A program made the position numbers and the translations under genes. A DNA stretch of 23,961 nucleotides, taken from assembly GCF_937996225.1 (NCBI RefSeq), contig NZ_CALKTC010000025.1:1-23961 (forward strand). The letters run 5' to 3'. This document shows, piece by piece, positions 16,228 to 23,942 of this stretch. This DNA is from an uncultured Campylobacter sp. Its GTDB lineage: Bacteria > Campylobacterota > Campylobacteria > Campylobacterales > Campylobacteraceae. Position 1 is the first letter of the stretch. Every line of letters begins with the position of its first letter. Under the pieces are notes generated by a model. The model was not told where the DNA came from and did not search any database. It saw nothing but the letters and a program-made list of their open reading frames with translations.

Positions 16228-16596
16228 ATGTTTAGCAAGGAATTTTTGGAGATTTTGAATTATGAATGCGCCGTGGGTATCGCTACCTGCGCGCAGGGCG
16301 AGGCTCATATCAGCAATACATGGAACAGATATCTCGTCATTAAGGGTGATCGCATCCTCATCCCCGCTGCGGGTATGAAAAAGACGCAAAGCAACGTGGA
16401 GGCTAATCCGAACGTCGAGCTTAGCGTCGCAACGAAGGAGCTAGCAGGCAGGTTCGGAGCGGGGCGCGGCTTTGTAGTGAAGGGCACAGCGCGCTTTATT
16501 GATAGTGGCGCGGAGTTTGAAGAAACGAAGGCGAAATTTCCTTTTGCTACGAGGCTACTTGAAATCACGGCTAGTAGCGTAAAACAGGTGCTGTAA
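16228..16596 (+). CDS. FMN-binding split-barrel protein (pyridoxamine-phosphate-oxidase-like)
   Basis: 122 residues, the same length as the small FMN-binding protein of Desulfovibrio vulgaris, and it matches that protein's pattern: FLEILNYECAVGIAT, SNTWNRYLVI, ILIPAAGMKKTQSNVEANP, and GRGFVVKGTARF. It is a cytoplasmic flavoprotein homodimer with uncertain physiological role, perhaps electron transfer. ATG with AAGGAGAG. The 20 bases ending at the ATG are identical to those of upp. Confidence 0.88.
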   Translation: MFSKEFLEILNYECAVGIATCAQGEAHISNTWNRYLVIKGDRILIPAAGMKKTQSNVEANPNVELSVATKELAGRFGAGRGFVVKGTARFIDSGAEFEETKAKFPFATRLLEITASSVKQVL

Positions 16597-16617
16597 GCCA
16601 AGCGGCGCAGTTTGGGT

Positions 16618-16836
16618 GGAATTTACGGATGAAATTCCCGATGAAATTCCGCCGCGAGCTTTACGATGGAATTTTGCCGTGAAATTTTATCGATGGAATT
16701 TTAAAATTAGTAAAATTTTATCGATGAAACTTCGCTTCGCTGCGAAATTTTAAAGTTGATAAAATTTCAAAGCCTGCAAAATTTCGAAGTTTGCGAGATC
16801 CATAAATCTCGTTCAAATTTTTAGAACCTAAATTTA
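16618..16836. repeat. RAATTY-rich array between the FMN-binding and SDR genes
   Basis: Thirteen AATT cores in about 215 bp, 12 fitting RAATTY. Most intervals are 12 to 17 bp, with a few of about 25-36 bp where a unit has decayed (for example AAACTT near 16728). Recurring units are GATGAAATTC and GATGGAATTTT. Confidence 0.7.
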
Positions 16837-16854
16837 CGCATTGAAAGGAAAAGT

Positions 16855-17628
16855 ATGAAACGATTAGAGGGCAAAACCGCCGTAATCACTGGCGGAAGCG
16901 ACGGCATAGGGCTTGGCATCGCAAAGTGTTTCGCCGAAGAGGGCGCAAATTTGATCCTGCTAGGCAGAAGCGAGGAGAAATTAAAAATCGCGCAGGAGGC
17001 CTTGGGCGGTTACGGCGTGGAAGCTTACGCGATAGAGGCGGATTTGGCGCAAAGCAAAACGATAAAAGGCCTTTGCGAGCGCATTTTAGCGCTATCCCTT
17101 AAGATAGATATCCTCGTAAATAACGCCGGACTGGGAAAATTCGTGCCGTTTGAAGCGACCGACGAAGCTCTGCTGGACGCCCATCTAAACCTAAACGTCA
17201 AAGCGCCCTATCTGCTTACTCAGGGGCTTTTGGGCGCGCTTGCGGCTAGCAAGGGCTGCGTGATCAATATCTCGTCGTATTTTGCGAACCGAATGCTCGT
17301 GGGACGCACTACGACAGCATACTCGATCACCAAAGGCGCGCTAAATTCTTTCACCAAATCGCTTGCTTTCGAGGTCGGCAAACTCGGCGTGCGTGTTAAT
17401 GCCATAGCGCCCGGTAGCGTGCTTACGCCGCAGTTTGAGCGAAATTTAAGCGCGCTTAGCCCGCAGGGGCGCGAAGCGTTTGAGCAAATGGTGCAAAATA
17501 TCTATCCGCTCGGCAAAATCGGCAGCGCGCAGGACATCGGCGATGCGGCGGTGTTTTTGGCGTCGGACGAGGCGAAATGGGTCAGCGGCGCGATATTTGC
17601 GATAGACGGCGGACTTACGACGAATTAG
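16855..17628 (+). CDS. Short-chain dehydrogenase/reductase (SDR)
   Basis: 257 residues, classical SDR size. ITGGSDGIGLGIA from residue 11 is the NAD(P)-binding glycine motif, NNAG is present, and the active-site pair is Y156/K160 in YSITK, with a serine in INISSYF. The end, VSGAIFAIDGGLTTN, is typical of the FabG-like group. Cytosolic oxidoreductase; substrate cannot be told. ATG with AAAGGAAAAG upstream. Isolated between two RAATTY-rich gaps. Confidence 0.9.
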   Translation: MKRLEGKTAVITGGSDGIGLGIAKCFAEEGANLILLGRSEEKLKIAQEALGGYGVEAYAIEADLAQSKTIKGLCERILALSLKIDILVNNAGLGKFVPFEATDEALLDAHLNLNVKAPYLLTQGLLGALAASKGCVINISSYFANRMLVGRTTTAYSITKGALNSFTKSLAFEVGKLGVRVNAIAPGSVLTPQFERNLSALSPQGREAFEQMVQNIYPLGKIGSAQDIGDAAVFLASDEAKWVSGAIFAIDGGLTTN

Positions 17629-18015
17629 CCGCGGCTGGGCGGAATTTTGGGCGCGGGTTTGAAATATAAAATTTTACAGAGGCAAATTTCGCCGCGAGAA
17701 ATTTTACCCTGCAAAATTTCGCAGTGGCAAATTTGCAATGAAATTTAGCACGTAGAATTTTACGGCGACGAATACTGCGCGTGAAATTCCGCTATGGCGA
17801 AAACGTAGAATTCCGCAAACTGTACGAATTACAACGTAAATTTTAAAATTTGCATTGTAAAATTTTGCGGCGCGTCGGTTTGGAATTTTAAGCCGTGAAA
17901 TTTCGCGCCGTAAAATTTCAGATCGCGGTAAAACGGTACCTGCGGGGCTAAATTTAAAAAGCGGAGTCGGCAGCCAGCTTGAGATAATTAGAAATTAAAC
18001 GAGATTGGAGAGGGT
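17629..18015. repeat. 387-bp spacer made of a 15-bp-spaced RAATTY array
   Basis: No gene. Between 17643 and 17918 there are 17 AATT cores, 16 fitting RAATTY; six intervals are exactly 15 bp and others 12, 14 or multiples near 27-29. The unit is roughly (G/C)AAATTTYGC plus six variable bases. The last 95 bp lead into the TTG start of the next gene. Confidence 0.8.
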
Positions 18016-18609
18016 TTGAGGGTTTTGTTTCTGGCATTTTTGTCGGTGTTTTTGCTCTCTTGCGCGGCGCTATTTAGCTCGTGCGCGGCTCCGCTTGCGC
18101 CTGCGGGCAACGCGCTTAGCGTATATGACATCTACTCCGTAGCGCGCGACCGCCGTAGCGTGAGCGAGGTCGCTAGCGACAAGCTCATCCAGACTAAAAT
18201 CCAAAGCAAAATTTTATTTACCAAAGGCCTTAGCAGCTGGGATCTGGAGGTCGAATGCTTCTACGGCGAGGTCTATCTCATCGGGCTTCTGGATGGCGAA
18301 GCGATGCGCGAGTCGCTACTTGCTTTAGCTCGGCAAACAGAAGGCGTGCGGCGCGTGCATACCTATCTGCGCGTCAAAAAGCCCGAATATCCGTGCAATT
18401 CGTTTGAAATTTTTACAAATTTAAAGAAAAATCTCTTTTCCGACACCGATGTTTCGGGCACTGCGGTGCGCGTGGCGATCGTGGGCTGCGACGTGGTATT
18501 TAGCGGCGTGGTGAGCGACATCGAGCACGAAAAACACGCGATCTGGTACGCGACGCACGCGCCCGGAGTTCAGGACGTGTATTCGTTTCTGCGCGTGGTG
18601 AAGGAGTAG
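18016..18609 (+). CDS. Double-BON-domain lipoprotein (DolP/OsmY-like)
   Basis: 197 residues. A hydrophobic signal MRVLFLAFLSVFLLSC ends in a lipobox-like LLSC (C16); a second cysteine in FSSC (C23) is an alternative. Two BON domains follow: about 50-120 (ASDKLIQTKIQSKILF, VYLIGLLD, VRRVHTYLRV) and about 130-195 (VRVAIVGCDVVFSGVVSD, GVQDVYSFLRVVKE). Size and order match E. coli DolP, an outer-membrane integrity factor. The TTG start is set by GGAG at 18007-18010 and by the signal peptide. Confidence 0.82.
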   Translation: MRVLFLAFLSVFLLSCAALFSSCAAPLAPAGNALSVYDIYSVARDRRSVSEVASDKLIQTKIQSKILFTKGLSSWDLEVECFYGEVYLIGLLDGEAMRESLLALARQTEGVRRVHTYLRVKKPEYPCNSFEIFTNLKKNLFSDTDVSGTAVRVAIVGCDVVFSGVVSDIEHEKHAIWYATHAPGVQDVYSFLRVVKE

Positions 18610-19157
18610 GGCTGTTAAATTTGATCGGCAGGTGGCGGCACGTTAAAAAATTTAACAGCTTGCGGCGAGTTAAATTAAAAGATACGCTGTTTATTTTAGC
18701 TTGCTTGCACAGCGCCCGCATACATGAAATTAAAATTTTATCGGCGCGCAAGACAGCGGGGAATTTTAAAATTTAGCTCACGAGCGAGAGCATTAAGTAA
18801 ATTTAAAGCCGCCTCAGACGATAATTTCGGAAGTAAAATTTACGCCGCAAGCACTCGCCGAAAAGTAGCGCTCGGTGCCGATAGAAAGCGCGCCGTGTTT
18901 AAATAGCGACCAAATCAGAGGCGACGCAAGCGAGCAAAATTTAAAGGGCTGCGTTTTTAAAAGCGCTAAATTAAAAGTGAGCCGCCGAGCTAAACTTGAG
19001 CGTCGAGATGCACGCGTCGTAGTCAAAGACGCTTTAAATTTAAAATCGTGTTGCCGTTATCGGCGAAATTTTAGCGACATGACGCGAGCGCTCGCGCTAA
19101 AACATACGATCAAAATGCCTAAAAGGGCGCAAAATTCAGTAAATTTAAGGAGAGAAA
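18610..19157. other. 548-bp spacer between the BON lipoprotein and upp
   Basis: No gene found. Right after the stop lies a 12-bp perfect inverted repeat, GCTGTTAAATTT at 18611-18622 and AAATTTAACAGC at 18648-18659, with a 25-base loop and no U-tract. The rest has scattered AAATTT words. A 110-codon frame at 18875-19207 runs into upp and has a Lys/Arg-rich, non-protein-like composition. Confidence 0.55.
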
Positions 19158-19826
19158 ATGAGCCAAAGCCAAAAATGTACGTACCAAACCGCGTGCGAGC
19201 TGCCTAACGTAAGGCTGATCAAGCACCCGCTGATCGAGCATAAGCTCACGATCCTGCGCGATCGGGGGACCGATCCGTTTCAGTTCCGTATGCTCGTCGA
19301 TGAGATCAGCTACCTGATGATGTTCGAAGCCACGCGCGATCTGGCGCTGCGCAAGGTGAGCGTGCATACGCCCGTGGCGCAAACCAGCGCGTATAAGCTC
19401 GCCACGAAGATCATGATCTGCCCGATTTTGCGCGCCGCGCTGGGGATGCTAGATAGCGTTTTCAAGCTCATACCGGACGCTAGCGTGGGGTTTTTGGGCT
19501 TTCAGCGCGACGAAAAGACCGCGCAGGCGGAGTTTTTTTACGCCAAACTGCCCACAGACGCCGCAGAGCGCACCGCAATCATCATCGATCCGATGTTTGC
19601 GACCGGCGGCACGGCGATCGATGCGGTGAAATTTCTGCTGAAAAACGGCGTTAAAAAGATCAAATTTATCTCCATCATCGCAGCGCCCGAGGGGCTTCAT
19701 AGATTTAGCGAGATCTACCCGCAGGTCGAGGTTTTTACCGCGGCGATCGACGAGAGACTAAACGAGCAAAAATATATCGTGCCCGGACTTGGAGACGCGG
19801 GAGATAGGGTGTTTAATACGCTGTGA
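19158..19826 (+). CDS. upp: Uracil phosphoribosyltransferase
   Basis: 222 residues; makes UMP from uracil and PRPP in pyrimidine salvage. PRPP loop is AIIIDPMFATGGTA; LIKHPLIEHKLTILRD, CPILRAALGM and the C-terminal YIVPGLGDAGDRVFNT are diagnostic. ATG with AAGGAGAG. It is slightly longer than the usual about 208, due to a few extra N-terminal residues (MSQSQKCTYQTACELPN); there is no good later start. Confidence 0.95.
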   Translation: MSQSQKCTYQTACELPNVRLIKHPLIEHKLTILRDRGTDPFQFRMLVDEISYLMMFEATRDLALRKVSVHTPVAQTSAYKLATKIMICPILRAALGMLDSVFKLIPDASVGFLGFQRDEKTAQAEFFYAKLPTDAAERTAIIIDPMFATGGTAIDAVKFLLKNGVKKIKFISIIAAPEGLHRFSEIYPQVEVFTAAIDERLNEQKYIVPGLGDAGDRVFNTL

Positions 19827-20655
19827 GTTTACGCGGCGAAGGGCTGCTTTGTGCCGCGTTAAATTTGCGCGGGATAGTATATTTGTGCGGCGATAAATTC
19901 ATCGGTAGCAAGCTTTAACTGCAATGGAATTTTACGCGACGCGAAATTTATTTATAAATATGCGAGTTGTCGCCGCTCGGAATTCCGTCGCGCCAATAAA
20001 TTTGGCAGGGCGCGTATTTTTACAGTGTGCGCAATACGTAGTGAAATTTTAAATTTCGCAGCGCCGTAAATTTGATGCGCTTTAAAATTTTAACTCGTCG
20101 TGGAATTTGCGGTATTTTTGGAATTTATCAAATAAAATTTTAGCTCCGCGCCGTATAAAACACGCGAATTTCAAAGCAAGGAAAAAGCAAAATAGGGCGG
20201 TGAAATTTCACTATCGCCGAATTTTGCCGTAGAATTCTGTCTGCGCAAGATTTTGCGGGGAATTCGCCGCGTTAAAACCCTGTAACAGAACGGGAGTGAA
20301 ATTTTATGGCTGCCCGCGCCGCAAATATTGCTATTTTCAGACCGCCCTTGATCGCGCTGTAGTGTAACCCGCGCGCAGCTCGCAAAAAAGCCCCATGCAA
20401 CCACGCCTCTCAATCGTAGCTTCAAATCCCGCTACCGCCTGCTAAATTTAGCGATCCGTAAAATATCGCGGTGGCGTCCGCGCCGCAAAAATTTGCAAAT
20501 CGTAAAATTTTACAAAAATCGTGCGGCAAAATTCTTACTTCAGCAATCCGATAAAGAAGCAGGGCGGCGCACCAGGCGTATGCGAGGAGTAAAATTCTTA
20601 CTCAAACGATCCGCCCGCGCTAAAATGAAATTTCAAAATTTAGCGAGCAAAATGC
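19827..20655. other. 829-bp spacer between convergent upp and the helicase gene
   Basis: No gene. From 19861 to 20265 there are about 18 RAATTY words, at 15-18 bp steps between 20051 and 20136. From 20526 onward are degenerate copies of the helicase 3' end (see finding). No clear terminator hairpin for either gene. Confidence 0.6.
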
Positions 20656-22683
20656 TTACTTCACCAGCCCCGCTTCCCTTAAAAAGCAGCTCGGTTCGTA
20701 GCTAACTTTTCTAATCTTATCAAATTTCGCATAGCTTAGCACCAGCTCGTCGCGCGCTCTGGTAACCGCCACGTAAAATAGTCGCCGCTCCTCCTCCAGG
20801 CTGCCGCCCATCGCCATTAGCTTGAGGTTCGGGAAGCGGTTTTGCGCCAGATCGATAAGATAGACGCTGCAAAACTCAAGCCCCTTGCTTGCGTGCACGC
20901 TGAGCAGATTTACCCCCTCGCCCTCGCTCATCTCCTTTGCGCCCAGGGTTATGAAGTTATAAAAGCTCTGCGGATCCGCGTATTTGCCCGCGATCTGCTC
21001 TAAAATGCCGCATTTATCGTATATACGGGATATTTCGTCCTTTTTGCGATCCTCGTCTATCTTGCCGTTTTTCAGCGTCGCGCGTTTCGTCGCGATAAAG
21101 TCCGCCACGAGGGCAAAAAGGCGCGAGTTTTTGATCTGCGAGATGAGCGTAGCGGACCTTGCAGCGGAGCCGCTTTTTTTAAAAATTTTATAAATTTCGT
21201 GCAAAAATACGGCGCCGCCCTCGGTGATTTTATTGTGTTTTAGAACTGGATGCGAGCGAAAAAACTCGTCAAATTCCAAAGCTTCAAAGCGCGATACCGA
21301 GCCGATTATATCGACATCATCAAAAAGTCCGAGCTGGTAGTTTTTCCTCTTTTTTTCAAAAATTTTAACGCTCTCGTCGGGGTGCAAAAGCCCTGCGTGA
21401 ATGCTTCCGTGCCCAAGCGCGATCAGCGCGTCGAAAAGCTCCTTACTTAGCGCGCTGCCGACGCCTCTTGCGTATTCGCACGTATTCATAAAGGCCATCA
21501 TATCTTTTGGGTTTATTATCATCGCGAAGATGTCCGTAAAGGCCTTGATTTCGCGGCTTTCAAAAAAGCTCACGCCGCCTTTTCGCTTCGCGCCGATACC
21601 GAGCTCCTTAAGCGCGACCTCGACGCCGTCGGCGCTGGAATTATTGCGAAAGATGACGGCGATCTTTTCGCGTGGGGTGGTGCTTTGCGCGATCTGCGCG
21701 GCTACGTGGGCGTATTGCGCCGCCGTATCGTCGTAAACATGCAGCTTAGGCGCGCTAAATTTTCCCTCGCGGCCCACGATCAGCTTCTTTTCGTAAAGGC
21801 GCGGATTGTTCGCGATGACGCGGTTTGCAAGCGCCAAAATCGCCGAGCTTGAGCGATAGTTGATATTCAGCGCGTAAATTTTAGCGTCCGCAAAGCGCTT
21901 GCCGAAGCTGCCGATGATGTCGATGTTTGCGCCGTTGAAAGCATAGATGCTCTGATCAAAATCGCCGACGCAAAAAAGGCTTTTCGTCGCAAAGGCATCG
22001 ATGAGGCTTCCTTGCAGCGAGTTCGTGTCCTGATACTCGTCCACTAAAATTTCATCAAACCGCAGCGGCGCGCCCTTTTGCAGCTCATGGCGCATTTTTA
22101 GCAATACGTCGTTGAAATCGGCGTAGTTAAATTTCGCCTTTTCCTCCTCGAACTCGCGCAAAATATCTGCGTAAATTTCGGCAAATTCTGCCTGATCTTT
22201 GTAGTTTTTGCTAAACCACGTCGCAAAATCCGCGCTCATCTCCTTGTTTTGATACAGCGAGTACACATCGTACAGATAGGTCCCGCCGTAGGGGCGCGTG
22301 TCGCTTACGTGATAAAATTTTCGCCTTTCTACGAGGCTTTTTAGCAGCGTCTTTAGCTCGGCGGGCTGCTTTAAGATCACGCCTTTGCCGAGCTCGCGAA
22401 GTAGGGCGTAGGATACGGCGTGGAAGGTACCCGCGACGATTGCGGAGGTGATTTTTTTATCAAAATGCCGCTGCAGCCTCGATATCATCTCGCTTGCGGC
22501 CTTATTCGTAAAGGTAAGGAGCAAAATTTTTCTAGGGCTCGTGCCGAGATTTAGCAGATGAGCGATCCGCGCGACGATGGTGCTGGTTTTACCCGTGCCT
22601 GCGCTTGCGATTATTAGATTGTGCCCTGAAGGGGCGGTCGCTGCGGCGTATTGTTCGGTGTTTAGCTTAGCTAGAGCGTCCAA
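20656..22683 (-). CDS. UvrD/Rep-family ATP-dependent DNA helicase
   Basis: 675 residues from TTG 22683. Superfamily 1A motifs in order: Q-motif LNTEQYAAA, Walker A ASAGTGKT at 26-33, LLTFTNKAASEM, DEYQDT (Walker B), GDFDQSIYAFNGA, NYRSS, VHASKGLEF and EERRLFYVAVTRAR. It unwinds DNA 3' to 5' in repair or replication restart; assignment among PcrA, UvrD and Rep is open. The start was chosen because AAAGGAAT lies at 22688-22695. An in-frame ATG at 22710 overlaps the TATAAT of the promoter and would precede the expected transcript start. Ends FLREAGLVK. Confidence 0.9.
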   Translation of the reverse strand: MDALAKLNTEQYAAATAPSGHNLIIASAGTGKTSTIVARIAHLLNLGTSPRKILLLTFTNKAASEMISRLQRHFDKKITSAIVAGTFHAVSYALLRELGKGVILKQPAELKTLLKSLVERRKFYHVSDTRPYGGTYLYDVYSLYQNKEMSADFATWFSKNYKDQAEFAEIYADILREFEEEKAKFNYADFNDVLLKMRHELQKGAPLRFDEILVDEYQDTNSLQGSLIDAFATKSLFCVGDFDQSIYAFNGANIDIIGSFGKRFADAKIYALNINYRSSSAILALANRVIANNPRLYEKKLIVGREGKFSAPKLHVYDDTAAQYAHVAAQIAQSTTPREKIAVIFRNNSSADGVEVALKELGIGAKRKGGVSFFESREIKAFTDIFAMIINPKDMMAFMNTCEYARGVGSALSKELFDALIALGHGSIHAGLLHPDESVKIFEKKRKNYQLGLFDDVDIIGSVSRFEALEFDEFFRSHPVLKHNKITEGGAVFLHEIYKIFKKSGSAARSATLISQIKNSRLFALVADFIATKRATLKNGKIDEDRKKDEISRIYDKCGILEQIAGKYADPQSFYNFITLGAKEMSEGEGVNLLSVHASKGLEFCSVYLIDLAQNRFPNLKLMAMGGSLEEERRLFYVAVTRARDELVLSYAKFDKIRKVSYEPSCFLREAGLVK

Positions 22684-22687
22684 GATT

Positions 22688-22695
22688 ATTCCTTT
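22688..22695 (-). promoter_or_regulatory. Ribosome binding site deciding the helicase TTG start
   Basis: AAAGGAAT on the minus strand, followed four bases later by TTG 22683. It favours TTG over the ATG nine codons upstream. Confidence 0.6.
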
Positions 22696-22708
22696 GCAAA
22701 AAGGCGCC

Positions 22709-22714
22709 ATTATA
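22709..22714 (-). promoter_or_regulatory. -10 element of the helicase gene
   Basis: TATAAT reading left, with an expected start near 22702. It is 25 bp from the oppositely facing -10 of pbpC. Confidence 0.6.
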
Positions 22715-22736
22715 GCCTAAAATCATTAAAATTCTT

Positions 22737-22745
22737 TGATATAAT
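22737..22745 (+). promoter_or_regulatory. Extended -10 promoter of pbpC
   Basis: TGATATAAT, a perfect extended -10. The expected transcription start, about seven bases downstream, is the A of the pbpC ATG (22752), implying a leaderless mRNA. Confidence 0.65.
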
Positions 22746-22751
22746 TGCGCG

Positions 22752-23942
22752 ATGAAATTTCTAAAATTTACGTTAAAAATCGCGCTATTTTGCGCATTTG
22801 CATTCGCTCTGTTTTTAATCCTGGACGCGCTTTATCCGCTAAATTTGGATATGCTAAACAAGCAGAAGAGTAGAATTTTATATGATCGAAACGGCGAAAT
22901 TTTAAATATGCAGATCAGCGACGATCAAATTTGGCGCTTCTACGCGAGCGCGGACGAGATACCGCCGCGGCTGAAACAAAGCGCGATCTACTTCGAAGAT
23001 CGCTATTTTTACTACCATTTCGGCGTCAATCCAGCCTCGATCCTGCGCGCGGCTACGTATAATTTTACGCAAAATTTTACTAAAAAAAGCGAGGGCAACG
23101 TCGAGCGCGTCGGAGCCTCGACGATTACGATGCAGGTCGCGCGTATGATGCGCCCCAAACAGCGCAGCTACAAGAACAAAATCATCGAAATTTTCAACGC
23201 CTTTCAGCTGGAGTGGCACTTCAGCAAGGATGAAATTTTGGGGATGTATTTTAACCTCGCCCCATACGGCGGCAATATCGAAGGGGTCAAAACCGCGGCG
23301 TATTTTTACTTCAAAAAGGACCTGCGCGAGCTTAGCAACGCTCAAATCGCGCTTCTTAGCGTGATCCCGAAAAACCCAAACAAAAACCGCCTGGACCGCA
23401 GATCAAACATCAACGCGCTTAAAAACCGCCTAATTTCGCAGTTGCGAGAAGGCGGCGTGATCTCGCAAAGCGAGTATGAGCGCGCCATCGCAGAGCCGTT
23501 TTCGCCCAGGCGCTACGCAGCGCCCAATTATGCGCCGCATTACGCGCTGTTAGCGTTTAACAATTATAAAATGCAGAATTTCATTGCCAAAGATGATGCA
23601 AATTTCACTCAAAATTTAGAGCAGGGCGGCACGCCTGGCGCGACGACAGGGCAAGCAAACTCGTCTACACGCCGAGCCGCAGCGATAGCAGAGTCAAATT
23701 TTTCGGACGCGGCGAGTGCCGAATCAAGCTTTACGGCTGCGACAAGGGGTGAGCCAAATTTATCAAATGCCGCAAACGCGCAGGCGGGAGCGGATTCAAA
23801 AGAAATGAATTCCAAAGAGGTGGATTTTAAAACGGATGCACCAAAGAGTTTAAATTTGGGCGGACGGAGGGGCCTAAATTTAAACGAGCGCGAAGGCGCA
23901 GAATTGCAGGCGGGCGTAAAACCGAATGAACCAAAAGCGTAA
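22752..23942 (+). CDS. pbpC: Penicillin-binding protein 1C-type, transglycosylase part; frame ends in a repeat-rich linker
   Basis: 396 codons as read. Signal-anchor helix at about 7-27, then the GT51 glycosyltransferase: YFEDRYFYYHFGVNP with catalytic E82, GASTITMQVARM at 121-132, and KIIEIFNAFQLEWHFSKDEIL. It polymerises lipid II in the periplasm. After about residue 262 (NYAPHYALLAFNN) comes a long low-complexity linker with three decapeptide repeats, and the frame stops at 23940-23942. The transpeptidase domain expected next is absent from the window. The -1 frame continues the local repeat to the window edge, so the stop looks like a frameshift rather than a natural end. No ribosome site precedes the ATG. 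Confidence 0.8.
   Translation: MKFLKFTLKIALFCAFAFALFLILDALYPLNLDMLNKQKSRILYDRNGEILNMQISDDQIWRFYASADEIPPRLKQSAIYFEDRYFYYHFGVNPASILRAATYNFTQNFTKKSEGNVERVGASTITMQVARMMRPKQRSYKNKIIEIFNAFQLEWHFSKDEILGMYFNLAPYGGNIEGVKTAAYFYFKKDLRELSNAQIALLSVIPKNPNKNRLDRRSNINALKNRLISQLREGGVISQSEYERAIAEPFSPRRYAAPNYAPHYALLAFNNYKMQNFIAKDDANFTQNLEQGGTPGATTGQANSSTRRAAAIAESNFSDAASAESSFTAATRGEPNLSNAANAQAGADSKEMNSKEVDFKTDAPKSLNLGGRRGLNLNEREGAELQAGVKPNEPKA
23688..23777 (+). repeat. Three 30-bp tandem units encoding decapeptides in pbpC
   Basis: Residues 313-342 read AESNFSDAAS, AESSFTAATR, GEPNLSNAAN: consensus (A/G)-E-(S/P)-(N/S)-(F/L)-(S/T)-x-A-A-x. The first and third units carry AAATTT; the second has AAGCTT in its place. 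Confidence 0.7.

Noticed and set aside
17643..17918. CRISPR array
   Set aside because: The repeated core is only six to nine bases, spacing varies and no constant-length repeat with unique spacers exists; no cas genes.
18875..19207. 110-codon frame before upp
   Set aside because: Runs into upp in another frame, Lys/Arg-rich, no ribosome site.
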